DNA from: Selaginella moellendorffii
Lineage: Eukaryota; Streptophyta; Lycopodiopsida; Selaginellales; Selaginellaceae
Length of the DNA: 64,000 bases
Reading direction: 5' to 3'
Assembly: GCF_000143415.4 (NCBI RefSeq)
Contig: NW_003314274.1
Location: 62,001-126,000, forward strand
Every line of letters begins with the position of its first letter. The stretch's first letter is position 1. Of this stretch, positions 9,176-23,000 are shown piece by piece. A model generated the notes under the pieces. The model saw only the letters and a list, made by a program, of their open reading frames with translations. It was not told the origin of the DNA and ran no database searches. Made by a program: the position numbers and the translations under genes.

Positions 9176-10683
9176 TTACGCTGTGGATTGCACGGAGCTG
9201 CAAGTTGGATCCTCCCCAAAGTCATCGTCGTCGATGGACGCGTCCTGGTACTGCTGATACTCGGTCACCAGATCGTTGAGATTGCTCTCCGCCTCGGAGA
9301 ACTCGAGCTCGTCCATCCCCTCGCCGGTGTACCAGTGGAGAAACGCCTTGCGCCGGAACATGAGCGTGAACTGGTCGCTCACTCGCTTGAACATCTCCTG
9401 GATCGACGTCGAGTTCCCGATGAACGTCGAGGACATCTTGAGTCCCTTGGGCGGGATGTCGCATACGCTCGACTTGACGTTGTTTGGGATCCACTCCACG
9501 AAGAAGGACGAGTTCTTGTTCTGGACGTTGACGATCTGTTCTTCCACCTCCTTGGTGCTGATGCGGCCCCGGAACATTGCCGAGGCGGTGAGGTAGCGGC
9601 CGTGGCGAGGGTCCGCCGCGCACATCATGTTCTTGGCGTCCCACATCTGCTGCGTCAGCTCCGGGACGTTGAGCGCTCGGTATGGCTGCGAGCCGCGCGA
9701 GGTGAGCGGTGCGAAGCCGACCATGAAGAAGTGGAGGCGCGGGAAGGGGATGAGGTTGACGGCGAGCTTGCGGAGGTCGGCGTTGAGCTGGCCGGGGAAG
9801 CGGAGGCAGCACGTCACGCCGCTCATCGTTGCTGATATCAAATGGTTGAGATCGCCAACTGCAAGAAAGAGTTGGTGTAAGCCAAAGTTGAACTTGCTAC
9901 TTCAAACTATTGAAGTTTAGAAAACTGGAAAAAGAGAGAGAGAGAGTTTTCGGAGAACTTACAGGTGGGAGTTGTGAGCCGGAGAGTTCTGAAACATATG
10001 TCGTAGAGGGCCTCGTTGTCCAGAACCATGCACTCGTCGGCGTTCTCGACGAGCTGGTGCACGGACAGCGTCGCATTATAAGGCTCCACGACTGTGTCAG
10101 AGACCTTGGGCGACGGGAACACGGAGAAGGTGAGCATCATCCTGTCCGGGTACTCCTCTCGGAGCTTCGATATCAGCAGAGTTCCCATCCCTGAGCCCGT
10201 TCCCCCGCCGAGAGACTGGCTTACTTGGAATCCTGCAGAGAAGAGAAGTAGATTAAGAAACTTGTTGTTCTTGAGAATCGCATCGGTACCTTGCAGGCAA
10301 TCAGCGCCTTCACACTCCTTGCGCACCACGTCCAGCACGGAGTCGATAAGCTCGGCGCCTTCGGTGTAGTGGCCCTTGGCCCAGTTATTCCCGGCGCCCG
10401 TCTGGCCGAAGACGAAGTTATCAGGCCGGAATATCTGTCCATACGGCCCCGACCGAACGCTGTCCATTGTCCCAGGCTCCAAGTCCATGAGAATCGCTCG
10501 AGGCACGTAGCGTCCGGCACTGGCTTCGTTGAAGTAGACGTTCACTCGCTCCAGTTGGAGGTCGGACTCTCCGTGATAAACTCCCGTCGGCTCGATCCCA
10601 TGCTCGTCACATATCACTTCCCAGAACTTGGCGCCAATCTGGTTACCACACTGGCCTCCCTGTACGTGGACAATCTCTCTCAT
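9176..10683 (-). CDS. TUBB: Beta-tubulin, 448 aa, with atypical C-terminal tail
   Basis: Structural subunit of microtubules. Three exons by eye: 10683-10290, 10232-9963 and 9858-9176, giving 448 residues, the usual length. N-terminal MREIVHVQ carries the MREI motif used for co-translational tubulin autoregulation. GTP-binding signature GGGTGSGMG is in exon 2. Exon 3 has [15 protein letters not shown] and ends in YQQYQDA. The tail after that, [22 protein letters not shown], is Asp-rich and Ser/Thr-ended instead of the Glu-rich tail normal for beta-tubulins. The start is ATG 10681-10683; an upstream in-frame GTG at 10725 is not a start. The second intron contains a GA run. The 5' part and upstream region recur as a broken copy near 15.1-15.3 kb. 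Confidence 0.95.
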
Positions 10684-10879
10684 TTCTTCTGTTTGCTTCG
10701 ATCCAGCTGAAGGACCTGACGACACTGCGGTAGTTCAGCTGTTGGTCTATACCGTTAATGTCGTTGTCACCAGAGAAAAACTACCCCGAGTAACAGTTTT
10801 CTCTTATTGCCTTAACTGTTTTATTTGCGTATAACCAACCTGTATGTAACCATGTGAGAAAGTGAGGTGATTTAAATCG

Positions 10880-12638
10880 AGCGAACCTTTAAGACAGAGT
10901 AGGCTCCTCGCCATGCTACGAGTACCGAGTGCCTTTCCTGCCAGAAAGTTGTATCTTGAACCAACCTGCAATGTACTTGAGCAGTTTAGACACTGAAAAA
11001 CTAGTGTCTAGGCACCTGTGTTTCGTAGCCTTGAGGAAGCTGATTTATAAAATCGTGTGCATTTGAAGTCCTGGCAGCCTCCTTGTTCGCATCATCTTTG
11101 CCGTAAAGTATGTTTTGCGCGATGGTGGTAGCGAACAAAGCTGGTTCTTGGTTGACGAGACCAATCTGTGACCGGAGCCATTTTAATTGTAGAGATTTGG
11201 TGTTGTAACCATCCAAGAGAATTTCTCCTGTAGAAGTATAAAACTCAGAAAAGAAATATAAATTCACCTGAACTTGTGTCATAAAACCTTTCAATGAGAG
11301 ATATTATCGTGCTCTTCCCCGAGCCACTGGGGCAAACAATGCCTATCGATTTTCCAGGCGGTATCTTGAGGCTCAGGTCGTGAAGAATTCGAGCATCTGG
11401 CCTGGAGGGATAGTTGAAGGTAACTTTATTCATCTCAAGCTCTCCACGGACGTGTTGAAGACAAAATTCCGTTGACTCTTCACTGTTACTGATCGTATTC
11501 TTGTCGTCTAAAGTTTCGCACTATGAGAAAAACGTTTAGCATCAGAACTCAAAACATAGTCGATAACAGTAACTTACAAGGCGCCTAAGAGCACGCAAAA
11601 TATTGTAGATAGAGCACTTGTCGTGCCGTTTCTTACGAGAATGCCACCGTACCACATCAGTAAGGCCCAGGAACACAAGGGCAACGTGCACATTGCTCCC
11701 ATTCCAATCCCTTTGGCACGTCCTGCTCGATCCCGGACGTAGCGTAGAACCGAGAGCAATGGTGTACAGACCGATCGTTGTTTGCTCGCCAAGGAACGAA
11801 CAGACTCTCCGAATTTGAGAAATTGCCTGCAATGGAGGTACTTTCGATTAAAAAGATTTGGTCTGGAAGTCTACGTACTGATGTTCCTTCTGGCTCCTGG
11901 ATGAAACGCCAGTGATGACATGAGCATAGAGACCTCCAGCCAGAATGACCACCGGTACGGCTGCCAGCCTCAAAAGTCCGAGCTGCCACACAGTTCCAAA
12001 TCCCATCCAAAAAACGTGGAATTGTGATGAATGAGGACTCCCATCTATGAAAGCAAAAGAGAGAGAGCTTACTTTCTCGCTTATGGCCTGCTGAATGACC
12101 AAAGTGTTGGAGGAAATGCTGCTAACGAGCTCTCCAGTTCTCGCATCGGCACCATCGAAGAACGAGATATCGTGCCGCCGATCCTGATCTTCCTGCATTG
12201 CTGCTCTCCGGTCTGGATCCAGCACGCAACACCCAGAGCCAAGAATCCCTTCAAATGTGTCAAGAACAAAATCCCTCTACCTATCCAAGACCTGCCAAAG
12301 AGGATCAATCCCAGACACAGGAAATCCAATGCCACCTGATCGATCGCGAGCAGCACAGCACGATCATGAAATCCGGCTCGAAATATCACGCTGTGATACA
12401 TGTGCCGAAGATCCCTGTCCGATCCAAGAACATGAGCCAATCGTCCGAAGGAGAAGAAGGAAATCGGCAGCGCCAGGCCGTGCGCGATGGCGCCGAGCGA
12501 TCCCAGCGCCATGAGCAAGTGGTTGCATCGATCGGCACAGAAGAAGAGCTTGTGGAGCGGCGCCAAGGATGAGGGCGCCCCATTGTTATAGAGCCCTAAA
12601 GATTTGGAGCCACTGGCATTTCCAGTTACACTTGTCAT
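10880..12638 (-). pseudogene. ABCB transporter pseudogene with internal deletion
   Basis: This is a second copy of the 15332-19694 ABCB gene. It keeps the N-terminal Met (12636-12638), [19 protein letters not shown] and part of TMD1 and NBD1, but is broken. The coding frame shifts several times in TMD1, and the Walker A reads [12 protein letters not shown], with Cys for the conserved Gly. About 2.35 kb is missing relative to the intact copy: the sequence passes from the equivalent of ~15407 straight to ~17763, with the join near 10940/10941, removing the end of NBD1, all of TMD2 and most of NBD2. Non-coding flanks also match (12640-12755 against 19695-19805), so this was a DNA-level tandem duplication, not a retrocopy. 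Confidence 0.9.
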
Positions 12639-12639
12639 T

Positions 12640-14555
12640 TACATTTCTGCTACTCATTGCTATTTAGACGTATGGAACGATTAAAAAAGAAAGAGCGTTC
12701 TAGCTCAAGAAAAAGAAGAACGATCGAAGAATTCTCTAAAGCTTTTGGCGAATGGTTTTTAATAACTTTGATTTTTGAAAAAATATAAATTTTGCTTAAT
12801 ATATTATATTAATCAATTAATTTCTGAATCTATTAAGAAATCTAAAATTTTGCGAAAAGGGAAATTGATATGAAGTCAAATAAATACTCATCATACGGTT
12901 GTGAATATAAAGATAAACCACATTTTTCTTTAATGATTATATGCTAAAACAAAATTCAAGCCTTTAGTGGCTATTTTATCTTCATTTATCCCCCAAATTT
13001 TAAGGATCACAATATATCAAAATCTCATCCCTGCTTGAATATTCTAGGATATAATGGTTGTCATTCATTTAGATGAATCTTGTATTTATAATTTATAAAC
13101 ATGTATATAATTTATAAACTTGCTTAAACACTTTTTAGTATAATTTTTTTAGTATGGTTGATATGTAATAAAATTAATCTTGTGTTTATAAATTATAAAT
13201 ATGTTTATAATTATAAACTTGTATTTGATCAATTGGATTAATAAGTAGGAATAATACTATTATTAAGCAAACCAAGTGTTGCTACATGCAATGCATAACA
13301 ATTTATTCTATACTTTAGAATGTTAAATAGAAATCATCCAAATTGTAGAGGTAATGGATTATTTTGGGATATTTTGCCATTTAAAGGTTATTATTCATTT
13401 AAATAAATCTTTTATTTATAATTTTAAAAATTTCTAAATAACTTTTAGTATATTCTAATTTATTTTATCTGATGGTTAATATGTGATAAGATTAGTTTTG
13501 TGTTTATAAATTATTAACATGTTTCAAATTATAAACTTCCAATTGATCAATTATATTAATAAATAATAAGCACTCTTCCAAAGAGGGGATAAGGAGGATA
13601 TAGAAAACCAATGGAGTGAGTTTAACTTCCTATATATGGTATTAAATGAGAATAAAAATTGTAAATTCAAGTTAACATATGTCTCTCGAAAGTTAACTAA
13701 AAGGAAGATACAAATGTAAGTTTTGCTAATGGTTGTGAGTCTAGATTAACAATGATCTTGAAGGATGGATAGATATATCACTTATTACAATGGTGTTTTT
13801 TGGATCAAATGGTCTCGAAGGATGGATGGATATATCATTTCCTACAATGGTGTTTTTTGGATTAAAGTTTTTTATTTTAGTTCAAAATTATAGTTTCAAG
13901 GTTGATTTAAGCATTTAGTAGTTGTATATAAAGTTATAATTGGTTCATCAAAATTACATAGTTAACTTATGTTTGTGCCATGGCTTTGGGTTATGTTTAT
14001 ATCATAATTGTTAACAATTACATAAGTAGTTTTGTAGGAGTTTCAAGTTCTTGTGGCAATTTATAATCACTTTACTACAACTCTAAATGTTCCACTTAAC
14101 ACTTTTCATCTTACAAGGAAGAATGATGTAAAATGTATAAATATATATACAATAAATTAATCGTAGTATTATAGCATATGGATAATTTATTTGGGACTAA
14201 ATTCTTGCATATATAAGTATAGGTCTAAACCTAAATTAATATACTTATCCCATAATTTTATGGTTTATCAATTATTAGATAGTAAAATAAACTAGGAACT
14301 GTTTGGGAAAGTTTATAAATTATAAACATATTTATAAAATAAATATAAAATTAATCTAAATGAATATTAACTATTAAATGGTAAAATATTCTAAAATATT
14401 TAAATATATCTTAAGTATATCCACTACCATTATTATACCTTATTAACCATAGGATGTGATACAAAATTGGCAATGGAACTTTGTGTTGGACTTAATTGTT
14501 TAGCCTTGTCTCAACTACATAAACTACTTGTCATATAAATGTGGTAATAAAGCCT
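12640..14555. repeat. AT-rich repeat-filled intergenic block
   Basis: About 1.9 kb of very AT-rich DNA with no gene seen. It contains long degenerate direct repeats roughly 340 bp apart (compare 13040-13260 with 13380-13575: shared ATTTATAA.. and GATCAATT..TTAATAA blocks) and a clean 57-bp tandem duplication (13751-13807, 13808-13864). A 49-bp segment at 12961-13010 recurs in inverted orientation at 43116-43164. This block separates the two copies of the tubulin-ABCB unit and may be a transposon-derived insertion. Confidence 0.6.
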
Positions 14556-14574
14556 TTGAGACCTGAGAAATTTA

Positions 14575-15192
<618 letters not shown>

Positions 15193-15331
15193 TCTTTCCG
15201 TGCTCTTGGTTCTTCTTCTTCTGTTTGTCGATCCAGCTGAAGGGCCTGACGACACTGTGGTAGTTCATACCGTTAATGTGGAGGAAAACAACAATTTATG
15301 TAACGTGAGGTGATTTAAATCGAGCGAACCT

Positions 15332-18300
15332 TTATGACGATGACTGGAGCTTGATGAGCTGAGCGTAGGCTCCTCGCTTGGCTACGAGCTCCGAGTGCCT
15401 TCCCTGCTCCACAATCTCACCGTCATGCAGCACGGCAATCTGGTCGGCACTGCAAATCGTAGATAGCCTGTGCGCCACAACCACTGTCGTTCTCTCCTCC
15501 ATCAGCCGCTCAAGAGCTTCCTGGACAGTTCTCTCAGACTCGGCGTCTAGAGCACTCGTGGCTTCGTCCAGCAATAGTATTGCAGGATTTTTGAGAACGG
15601 CTCGTGCAATTGCTACCCGCTGCTTCTGACCACCTGGAGATCAATGAATGATGTAGTGCTTCGTTTTAGAATCAGACAAAAGTTGTCGACGTACCTGAAA
15701 GTTGGACACCTCGCTCACCAACGTTTGTAGCGTATCCATCGGGAAGGCTGCTAATAAACTCGTGGGCGTTGGCTGCCTTTGCAGCAGCCACAATCTCGGC
15801 TTCCGAAGCACTCTCTTTTCCGTAGGCGATGTTCTCGCAAATGCTCGTTCCAAAAAGAGCTGGTTCTTGTTGCACTAGACCAACATGACGCCTGTACGCC
15901 TTGACGTTGAGCTTTTTGACATCTCTGCCGTCCACAAGAACCATCCCCTTGAAAGGATCATAGAACCTTTCCACCAATGCAATAACCGAGCTCTTCCCGG
16001 AGCCGCTGGGACCGACCAAAGCCAAACTCCGTCCAGCTCGAATCTTCAAGTTCAGGCCAGCAAAGATAGCTACCTCGGGTCTCGACGGATATGCAAAGTG
16101 AATGTCTCGGAGTTCTATATCACCCCGGAGTTTAATGAGCTTTCGTGACCTTGGACCGTCCAAATCTATTTCCGTTGCTCTGTCCAGCAGCTCAAACACT
16201 GATTTGAATGACTTTGCCGTCTTGGAAATGTCCGGAAGCATTGCTAGACTGTCTGCGATGGGAAATGCCGCCATGACGAGGACGAGAAAAGCTTGCAGAA
16301 CGTTTGCGGGGCTTGATTTGCTTGCTTTGACGAGGACGGCACCGTACCAAAGGCCGAGACCATAGGACCCGAACAGAGACAGAGTCGAGAATCCATAGCC
16401 GAGTCCCACAATGCTTCCATGAAACAAGCTGCGTTTAGCCGGGGTCTGAAGCTCCAAAGTAACTAAGTTGACGAGTTTCTTTTCTGCGTTGAATGCTGCT
16501 ATAGTTCGAATATTGCTCACAGCATCTCCGGCCAGCATGCTTGCCCGAGAATGAGATCTTTCCAGATCTCCAGCCAATCCTTGAAGGAACAATTTCTAAG
16601 GGAGAGCATTGTGTCAGTAAAGCAAACAATGTAAAAGGCCAGCTCACCTGCGCAAAGGTCGACAATACAATAAACGGAAAAGTTGCGGCCACGACAATTG
16701 CTACTCGCCACTCCACCAAAAAAGCTATGGCGAACGAAGCAACTATCACAGCGACGTTTTGAACCATTGAACCTAGTATATCTCCACTTGCAGATTTCAT
16801 GTACACGGCATCAGAAGCCAAACGAGAGGCAAGCTGGCTGCTTGAATGCTCTTCTCGATCAAACCAGCTTATCTCATTGCGTAAAATACCTGCATCACAG
16901 AGGTTGTAAGACATGATACTGAACATAACTAAGGATGGTGCTTACCCGATAGCATCATTTTTCTTACGCGCATCGTCAAGTTTTCCCCAGCAATCCCAAA
17001 TGAGTAGTACTGTACAAAAAGGGCAACAAATGCCCCCACAGCAACCATGACGAAGACCACGCTGTACTTTGCTGTGTGCCGTTTCATTTCTTCGAAGTCC
17101 TGATAGTAGTAGACGTCGAGAATTTTGGAGACGAGGAATGAGTATGCCGGATTAGGAAGGCCCGAACACACAGCTCCAATCGTACCAAGAACCAAGAACG
17201 GCAAATCTGGTAAGTTGATTGTCACGAACTTCTTCAGAACATCATCGGCCTCGACATTTTCCTCGTCTTCCCTTGAGGTAAAACTTAGACCGTTCAGTTT
17301 TGACAATCTGAAGCTGCCACCGGTGCTGGAATTTAGATCATCCACACTCGACAACCTACGAAAGCTGCTCGAGGAGCAATTAGAAAGCCTGCATGAAATA
17401 GTTCACTTAATAAGCTCAAAGTGAACTATGTGTACTTTACCTTGAGGTAGCTTCCGTTGTTCTGGCTTCCTCAAGCCGAACAAGTCCCGAATATACAGAT
17501 TTTTCGTCGGCAATAAGCTGTTGGTGCGATCCGGTTTCCACAAGCCTTCCATTTTGAAGCACAGCAATGGAATCGGTGCCTTTGACAGTACACAACCTGT
17601 GTGCTATAATAACTGTCGTTCTTGCCACCATGATTTTGTCGAGTGCGTCTTGTACCACATTCTCGGACTCAGCATCTAAAGCACTAGTTGCCTCATCCAA
17701 CAACAGTATCGCTGGATTTCTGACCAATGCTCTAGCTATGGCTATCCTCTGCTTTTGGCCTCCAGAAAGTTGTAAGCCTCTTGAACCAACCTGCAATGTA
17801 CTTGAGCAGTTTAGACACTGAAAAACTAGTGTCTAGGCACCTGTGTTTCGTAGCCTTGAGGAAGCTGATTTATAAAATCGTGCGCATTTGAAGTCCTGGC
17901 AGCCAGCTTTATCTCCTCCATGTTCGCATCATCTTTGCCATAAAGTATGTTTTGCGCGATGGTGGTAGCGAACAAAGCTGGTTCTTGGTTAACGAGACCA
18001 ATCTGTAACCGGAGCCATTTTAATTGTAGAGATTTGGTGTTGTAACCATCCAAGAGAATTTCTCCTGTAGAAGTATAAAACTCAGAAAAGAAATATAAAC
18101 AAAGAAGCAATTCACCTGAAGTTGGGTCGTAAAACCTTTCAATGAGAGATATTATCGTGCTCTTCCCGGAGCCACTGGGGCCAACAATGCCTATCGATTT
18201 TCCAGGCGGTATCTTGAGGCTCAGGTCGTGAAGAATTCGAGCATCTGGCCTGGAGGGATAGTTGAAGGTAACTTTATTCAGCTCAAGCTCTCCACGGACG

Positions 18301-19694
18301 TGTTGAAGACAAAATTCGGTTGACTCTTCACTGTTACTGATCGTATTCTTGTCGTCTAAAGTTTCCAGAATTTTGAACGCAGCGGCTCTTGCTTTCGATA
18401 TAGCAGCAATGGTCGGAGCAGTCTGTCCGAGAGCACTATGAGAAAAACGTTCAGCATCAGAACTCAAAACATAATCAATAACAGTAACTTACAAGGCACC
18501 TAAGAGCACGCAAAATATTGTAGATAGAGCTTTTCCACCGTTTGTCGTGCGGTTTCTTACGAGAATGCCACCGTACCACATCAGTAAGGCCCAGGAACAC
18601 AAGGGCAATGCATACATTGCTCCCATTCCAATCCCTTTGACAAGTCCGGCTCTATATCCCAGACGTAGCGTAGAACCGAGCGCAGCGGTGTACAGACTGA
18701 TCGTCTTTTGCTCGCCAACAAACGAATAGACTGTCCGAATTTGAGAAATTGCCTGCAAGTCAGTCTGGAGTAAGAAATTTAGTCTGGAAGTCTACGTACT
18801 TACTCCTTCAACGATGTTTCCCGCTTTGTCGTATTCCTTCTGGGTCTTCGATGAAACGCCAGTGATGACATGAGCGTAGAGACCTCCAGCTAGAATGACC
18901 ACCGGTACGGTTGCCAGCGTCAAAAGTCCGAGCTGCCACACAGTTGCAAATCCCAATGCGATGCCTCCAAAAAACGTGGAAACGTGATGGATGAGGACTC
19001 CCATCTACGAAAGAGCAAAAGGGAGAGGGAAGAAACATCACATCTACAAACTATTGAATGAAAGCGATTAAAGTACTCACTTTCTCGCTTATAGCCTGCT
19101 GGATGAGCAAAGTGTTGGAGGAAATGCTGCTAACGAGCTCCCCAGTCCTCGCGTCGTCGCGATCGAAGAACGAGATATCGTGTCGCAGGATTGCCTCCAA
19201 GTAGCTGATCCTGATCTTCCTGCATTGCCGCTCTCCGGTCTGGATCCAGCACGCAACCTCTGCAACATGATCCAGAGCTAGGAATTCCTCCCATTGTTTC
19301 AAGAACAAAATCCCTCTACCTAGCCAAGACGCGCCAAAGAGGATCAATCCCAGATACAAGAAATCCAATGCCACCTGATCGATCGCGAGCACGATCACGA
19401 GAGATCACAACGAAATATCCATACCTTGGACACGCTGTGATACATGTGCCGAAGATCCTTGTCCGATCCAAGAACATGAGCCAATCGTCCGAAGGAGAAG
19501 AAGAAAATCGGCAGCGCCAGGCCGTGCGCGATGGCGCCGAGCGATCCCAGCGCCATGAGCAAGTGGTCGCATCGATCGGCAAAGAAGAAGAGCTTGTGGA
19601 GCGGCGCCAAGGATGAGAGTGTTCCATCGCTATTGAGCCCTAAACATTTGGAGCCACTGGCGTTGGCATTTCCACTTACATTCGTTCTAGTCAT
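15332..19694 (-). CDS. ABCB: ABCB (P-glycoprotein/MDR-type) full transporter, copy 1
   Basis: Full-size ABC exporter with TMD1-NBD1-TMD2-NBD2 topology. Spliced reading starts at ATG 19692-19694 (MTRTNVSG) and ends LIKLQSSS-stop at 15332. TMD1 includes [15 protein letters not shown] and [17 protein letters not shown]-like coupling segments. NBD1: Walker [10 protein letters not shown] (near 18170), Q-loop [10 protein letters not shown], signature LSGGQ, Walker [14 protein letters not shown] (near 17700). The linker (17250-17440) is Ser-rich. NBD2: Walker [10 protein letters not shown] (near 16000), [11 protein letters not shown], signature LSGGQ split by an intron (15630-15690), Walker [14 protein letters not shown]. 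Plant ABCB proteins sit in the plasma membrane and export auxin or secondary metabolites; the substrate here is unknown. All catalytic motifs are intact, unlike the pseudogene copy at 10.9-12.6 kb. Confidence 0.93.
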
Positions 19695-20090
19695 TACAAG
19701 AGCGTTCTAGCTCAAAGAAGAAGAACGATCGAGTAAGAGAGAGAGAGAACTCTCTTTCCAGTGAGGTGAAAACTAGAAAACAAAGAAATCTCTAAGCTTT
19801 TGCAAATCTGATTCTTCCAGCCAAGCTACACACAAAAAAAAAAGTGAAGATCACAGCTAAGTAGCGAGATCCCTCGCTAGTGTTTTTTTTCTTCTTCTCT
19901 TTCTTTGCGAGATTTGTCGGTTGTCTGCCCAGGATCCAGCATCTTCGACATGTGACGAGACTCGTTCATCGAACATGAGATTTTCAAAGCTCTTGACTTG
20001 GTATCAAAGAAACCAAAGAAAAACCAAGAACTTTGTCCGAGAAGTTGACAAAAAAATGGTTTTTTTTTTTTTGTGTGTGTTCTTCATCAG

Positions 20091-23000
20091 CTAGCTCGGA
20101 GGACTGTGCTGCTGCTGCAATTTTATAAGATGCGAGTAAGCACCATCGGCTTTCGCGACAAGCTCCCAGTGACTTCCCTGCTCCACGATGGTTCCATCCT
20201 GGATCACCGCGATCTTGTCCGCGTTTCGTATCGTGGACAAGCGATGAGCAACCACGATTGTCGTCCGGCCTCTCATCAACCTGTCCAGCGCCTCCTGGAC
20301 GATGTGCTCCGACTCGGCATCCAGCGCGCTGGTGGCCTCGTCCAGCAGGAGGATCGTCGGGTTCTTGAGCACTGCTCGAGCGATCGCCACCCTTTGCTTC
20401 TGTCCACCCGAGAGCTGCGCTCCTCGCTCGCCGACGCTGGTTTTGTAGCCATCCGGCAGCGCGCTGATGAAGTTGTGAGCGTTTGCTGCTGTTGCTGCCT
20501 CGATGATCTCGCTCTCCGTCGCGTCTTCCTTGCCGTAGCGGATGTTTTCCTGGATCGACGTCGCAAAGAGAGCCGGTTCTTGCTGGACGAGGCCGACGAA
20601 GCGCCTGTATGATCGTAAGTTGAGGAGCCTGATGTCCTTGCCATCCACCAAAACTTTCCCTGCCACTGGATCGTAGAACCTCTCGACTAGTGAGATGACC
20701 GAGCTCTTCCCGGACCCGCTAGCTCCAACTATCGCCAGGCTCTGGCCGATGTGAACCTTCAAGTTTAAGTTCTTGAAGATGGTAACTTCCGGCCTTGTTG
20801 GATAGTAAAAGTCCACGCTTCTAAGCTCGATCTCTCCCTTCATGTTCTTGACAGTCTCGGCACTGGGATCGTCCGGGTTAATCTCTGTTTTTCTGTCCAG
20901 AATCGCAAACACCGACTTGAGAGCCTGGCCACCTTTCACAATGTCTGGACTTAAGCCGAGTGACTCCCCTATACCGTTGGAGGTGATAACCAGCACGAGG
21001 AAGGCTTTGATGGCGTTGCCAAAGCTTGCTTTGCCATCTCGGACGACCAAACCGGCGTACCAGAGCCCGAGACCGAACGAGGCGAACAGGAAGAAGGAGC
21101 CGACACCATAGCCAATTCCCGCTATCTGTCCTCGAACGAAGCTACTCCTCTTCGGGACTTCGAGTTCGTCAGTAACTAGCTCGACCATCTTGGCCTCGGC
21201 GTTGAATGCTGCCACCGTTCGTATGTTGCTCACGGCCTCGCCGGTTAGCTTGGTAGCTCGCTCGTGAGCCTTTTCAATGTTCCCGGCAAAGCCTTTGAGG
21301 AACATTTGCTGGATAGTACACAAAATTCAAGTTTAAAGAGCAGCGAAAGATGAAGCATCACGTAAACCACGTACCTCCGAGATGCCCGAGGCGACGAGTA
21401 GAGGCAGCGAAGCGGTGACGACAAGTGCTATCCTCCATTCCACAATGAACGCTATAAGGAAAGCTGATACCAAGAGTGACGAGTTTTGGAGGATAATAGC
21501 AACTCTATCTCCCATGGTGGCTCTAACAAAACCCGCATTGGTCGATAGCTTGGAGGCAATCTGACTGCTGCCGTTCTCGTCACGATCGAACCAGCTCACC
21601 TCAAATCTTGTGACGGCTATAAGACGAAACAAAGAAAAACAAAACGTAAGAAAATCTGTGGATAAGTGAGAAAACTATAGTACCTGTGAACATGAGTTCT
21701 CGGATACGCTTTGTAAGGCTCTCTCCAGTTACTCCAAACGAGTAGTGCAAGAGGGAGTGTATCATCCCCACACTGACGCCTATGCAGACGAAGATGATGG
21801 AGTATTTTTGCACTTCGGACTTCATGTAGCTCTTGTCCGGATTGTAATAGATGCTTAAGACGCTGCTGATGATCATCGCAAACACTGGATTTACGAGCCC
21901 CGCCACAACCGCAGCTGCGCTTCCGAGAAGAAGAAATGGCCATTCTGCTGCGTTGAGCTTCAGGAGTCTAAAGAAGTAGGAGCCTTTTTTCTCCTGCGCT
22001 TCAAGCTCAACACCTTCGACCAGTCCGTCTGACTTTGTGCTTGACTGCCGGCTTATGAAGCTCCTGACTCTTGAAAAACTTATCAGGCCGCTATGCTCTG
22101 CACTGCTTCTTCTCATCGAGGTCGATCCAGCTTGAGACTTGAGAGATTGCCTGCAAGAACAGAGAGCAAAGTATAGTAAGTTAAAAATCCAACATTTCTC
22201 AAACCTTTCGTCTCGAGCAACTTCTCTGGCCATGTTTTGGAGGTGTACTAACGTCGCGTATGCTCCCCCGTCACCTCTAGAGGACAGCTCGTCATGAGTC
22301 CCAAGCTCCACAATCTTTCCTTCTTGGACGACGGCGATGGTGTCGGCGTTTTGAATCGTGGAGAGACGATGCGCGATGATCACGGTCGTGTGTCCGTGCA
22401 TGAGCTTGTCCAGAGCATCCTGGACAACATGCTCGGACTCTGCGTCCAAAGCACTGGTTGCTTCGTCGAAGAGAAGAATGGAGGGATTCTTCAAGATGGC
22501 TCTCGCGATTGCTATACGTTGTTTCTGACCGCCCGAGAGCTGGACACCTCTCTCTCCAGCCTGGAAGATCGAAGCAATGAAAAGAAGTATTTCTCCCTGC
22601 GAACTAATTCACAGCATACCTGAGTCTCATATCCGTGTGGAAGTTGTGAGATAAAGCTGTGAGCGTTTGCTGCTTTTGCGGCGTCCTCGATCTCTTCCCT
22701 GGTTGCTGATGGTTTACCGTAAAGGATATTGTTTCGTATAGTCGTGGCAAACAAAGCAGGCTCCTGATTCACAAGCCCGATTTGAGATCTTAGCCATTTA
22801 AGATCCAAAGTTCTGATGTCGTGACCATCAACAAGAATTCTCCCTGATAAAAGAAAGTCAGATTAGTGGGTATGTAATCATAAGACTGAACTGAAATATT
22901 ACCAGAGGTTGGATCATAAAAGCGCTCTATAAGCGACACAACCGTGCTTTTCCCTGAGCCACTACCGCCAACGATCGCAACACATTTTGCTGCCGGGATC

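Noticed and set aside
9188-9835. 215-codon plus-strand frame opposite beta-tubulin exon 3
   Set aside because: Composition (Val, Leu, Glu, His, Arg rich) is typical of an antisense shadow of a GC-rich coding exon; tubulin is certain.
10684-10725. 14-residue N-terminal extension of beta-tubulin
   Set aside because: It would need a GTG start; the conserved tubulin N-terminus MREI begins at the ATG 10683.
11245-11433. Small stand-alone ATP-binding protein
   Set aside because: It is the decayed NBD1 fragment of the ABCB pseudogene with a mutated Walker A; the Met start arises from a changed Leu codon.
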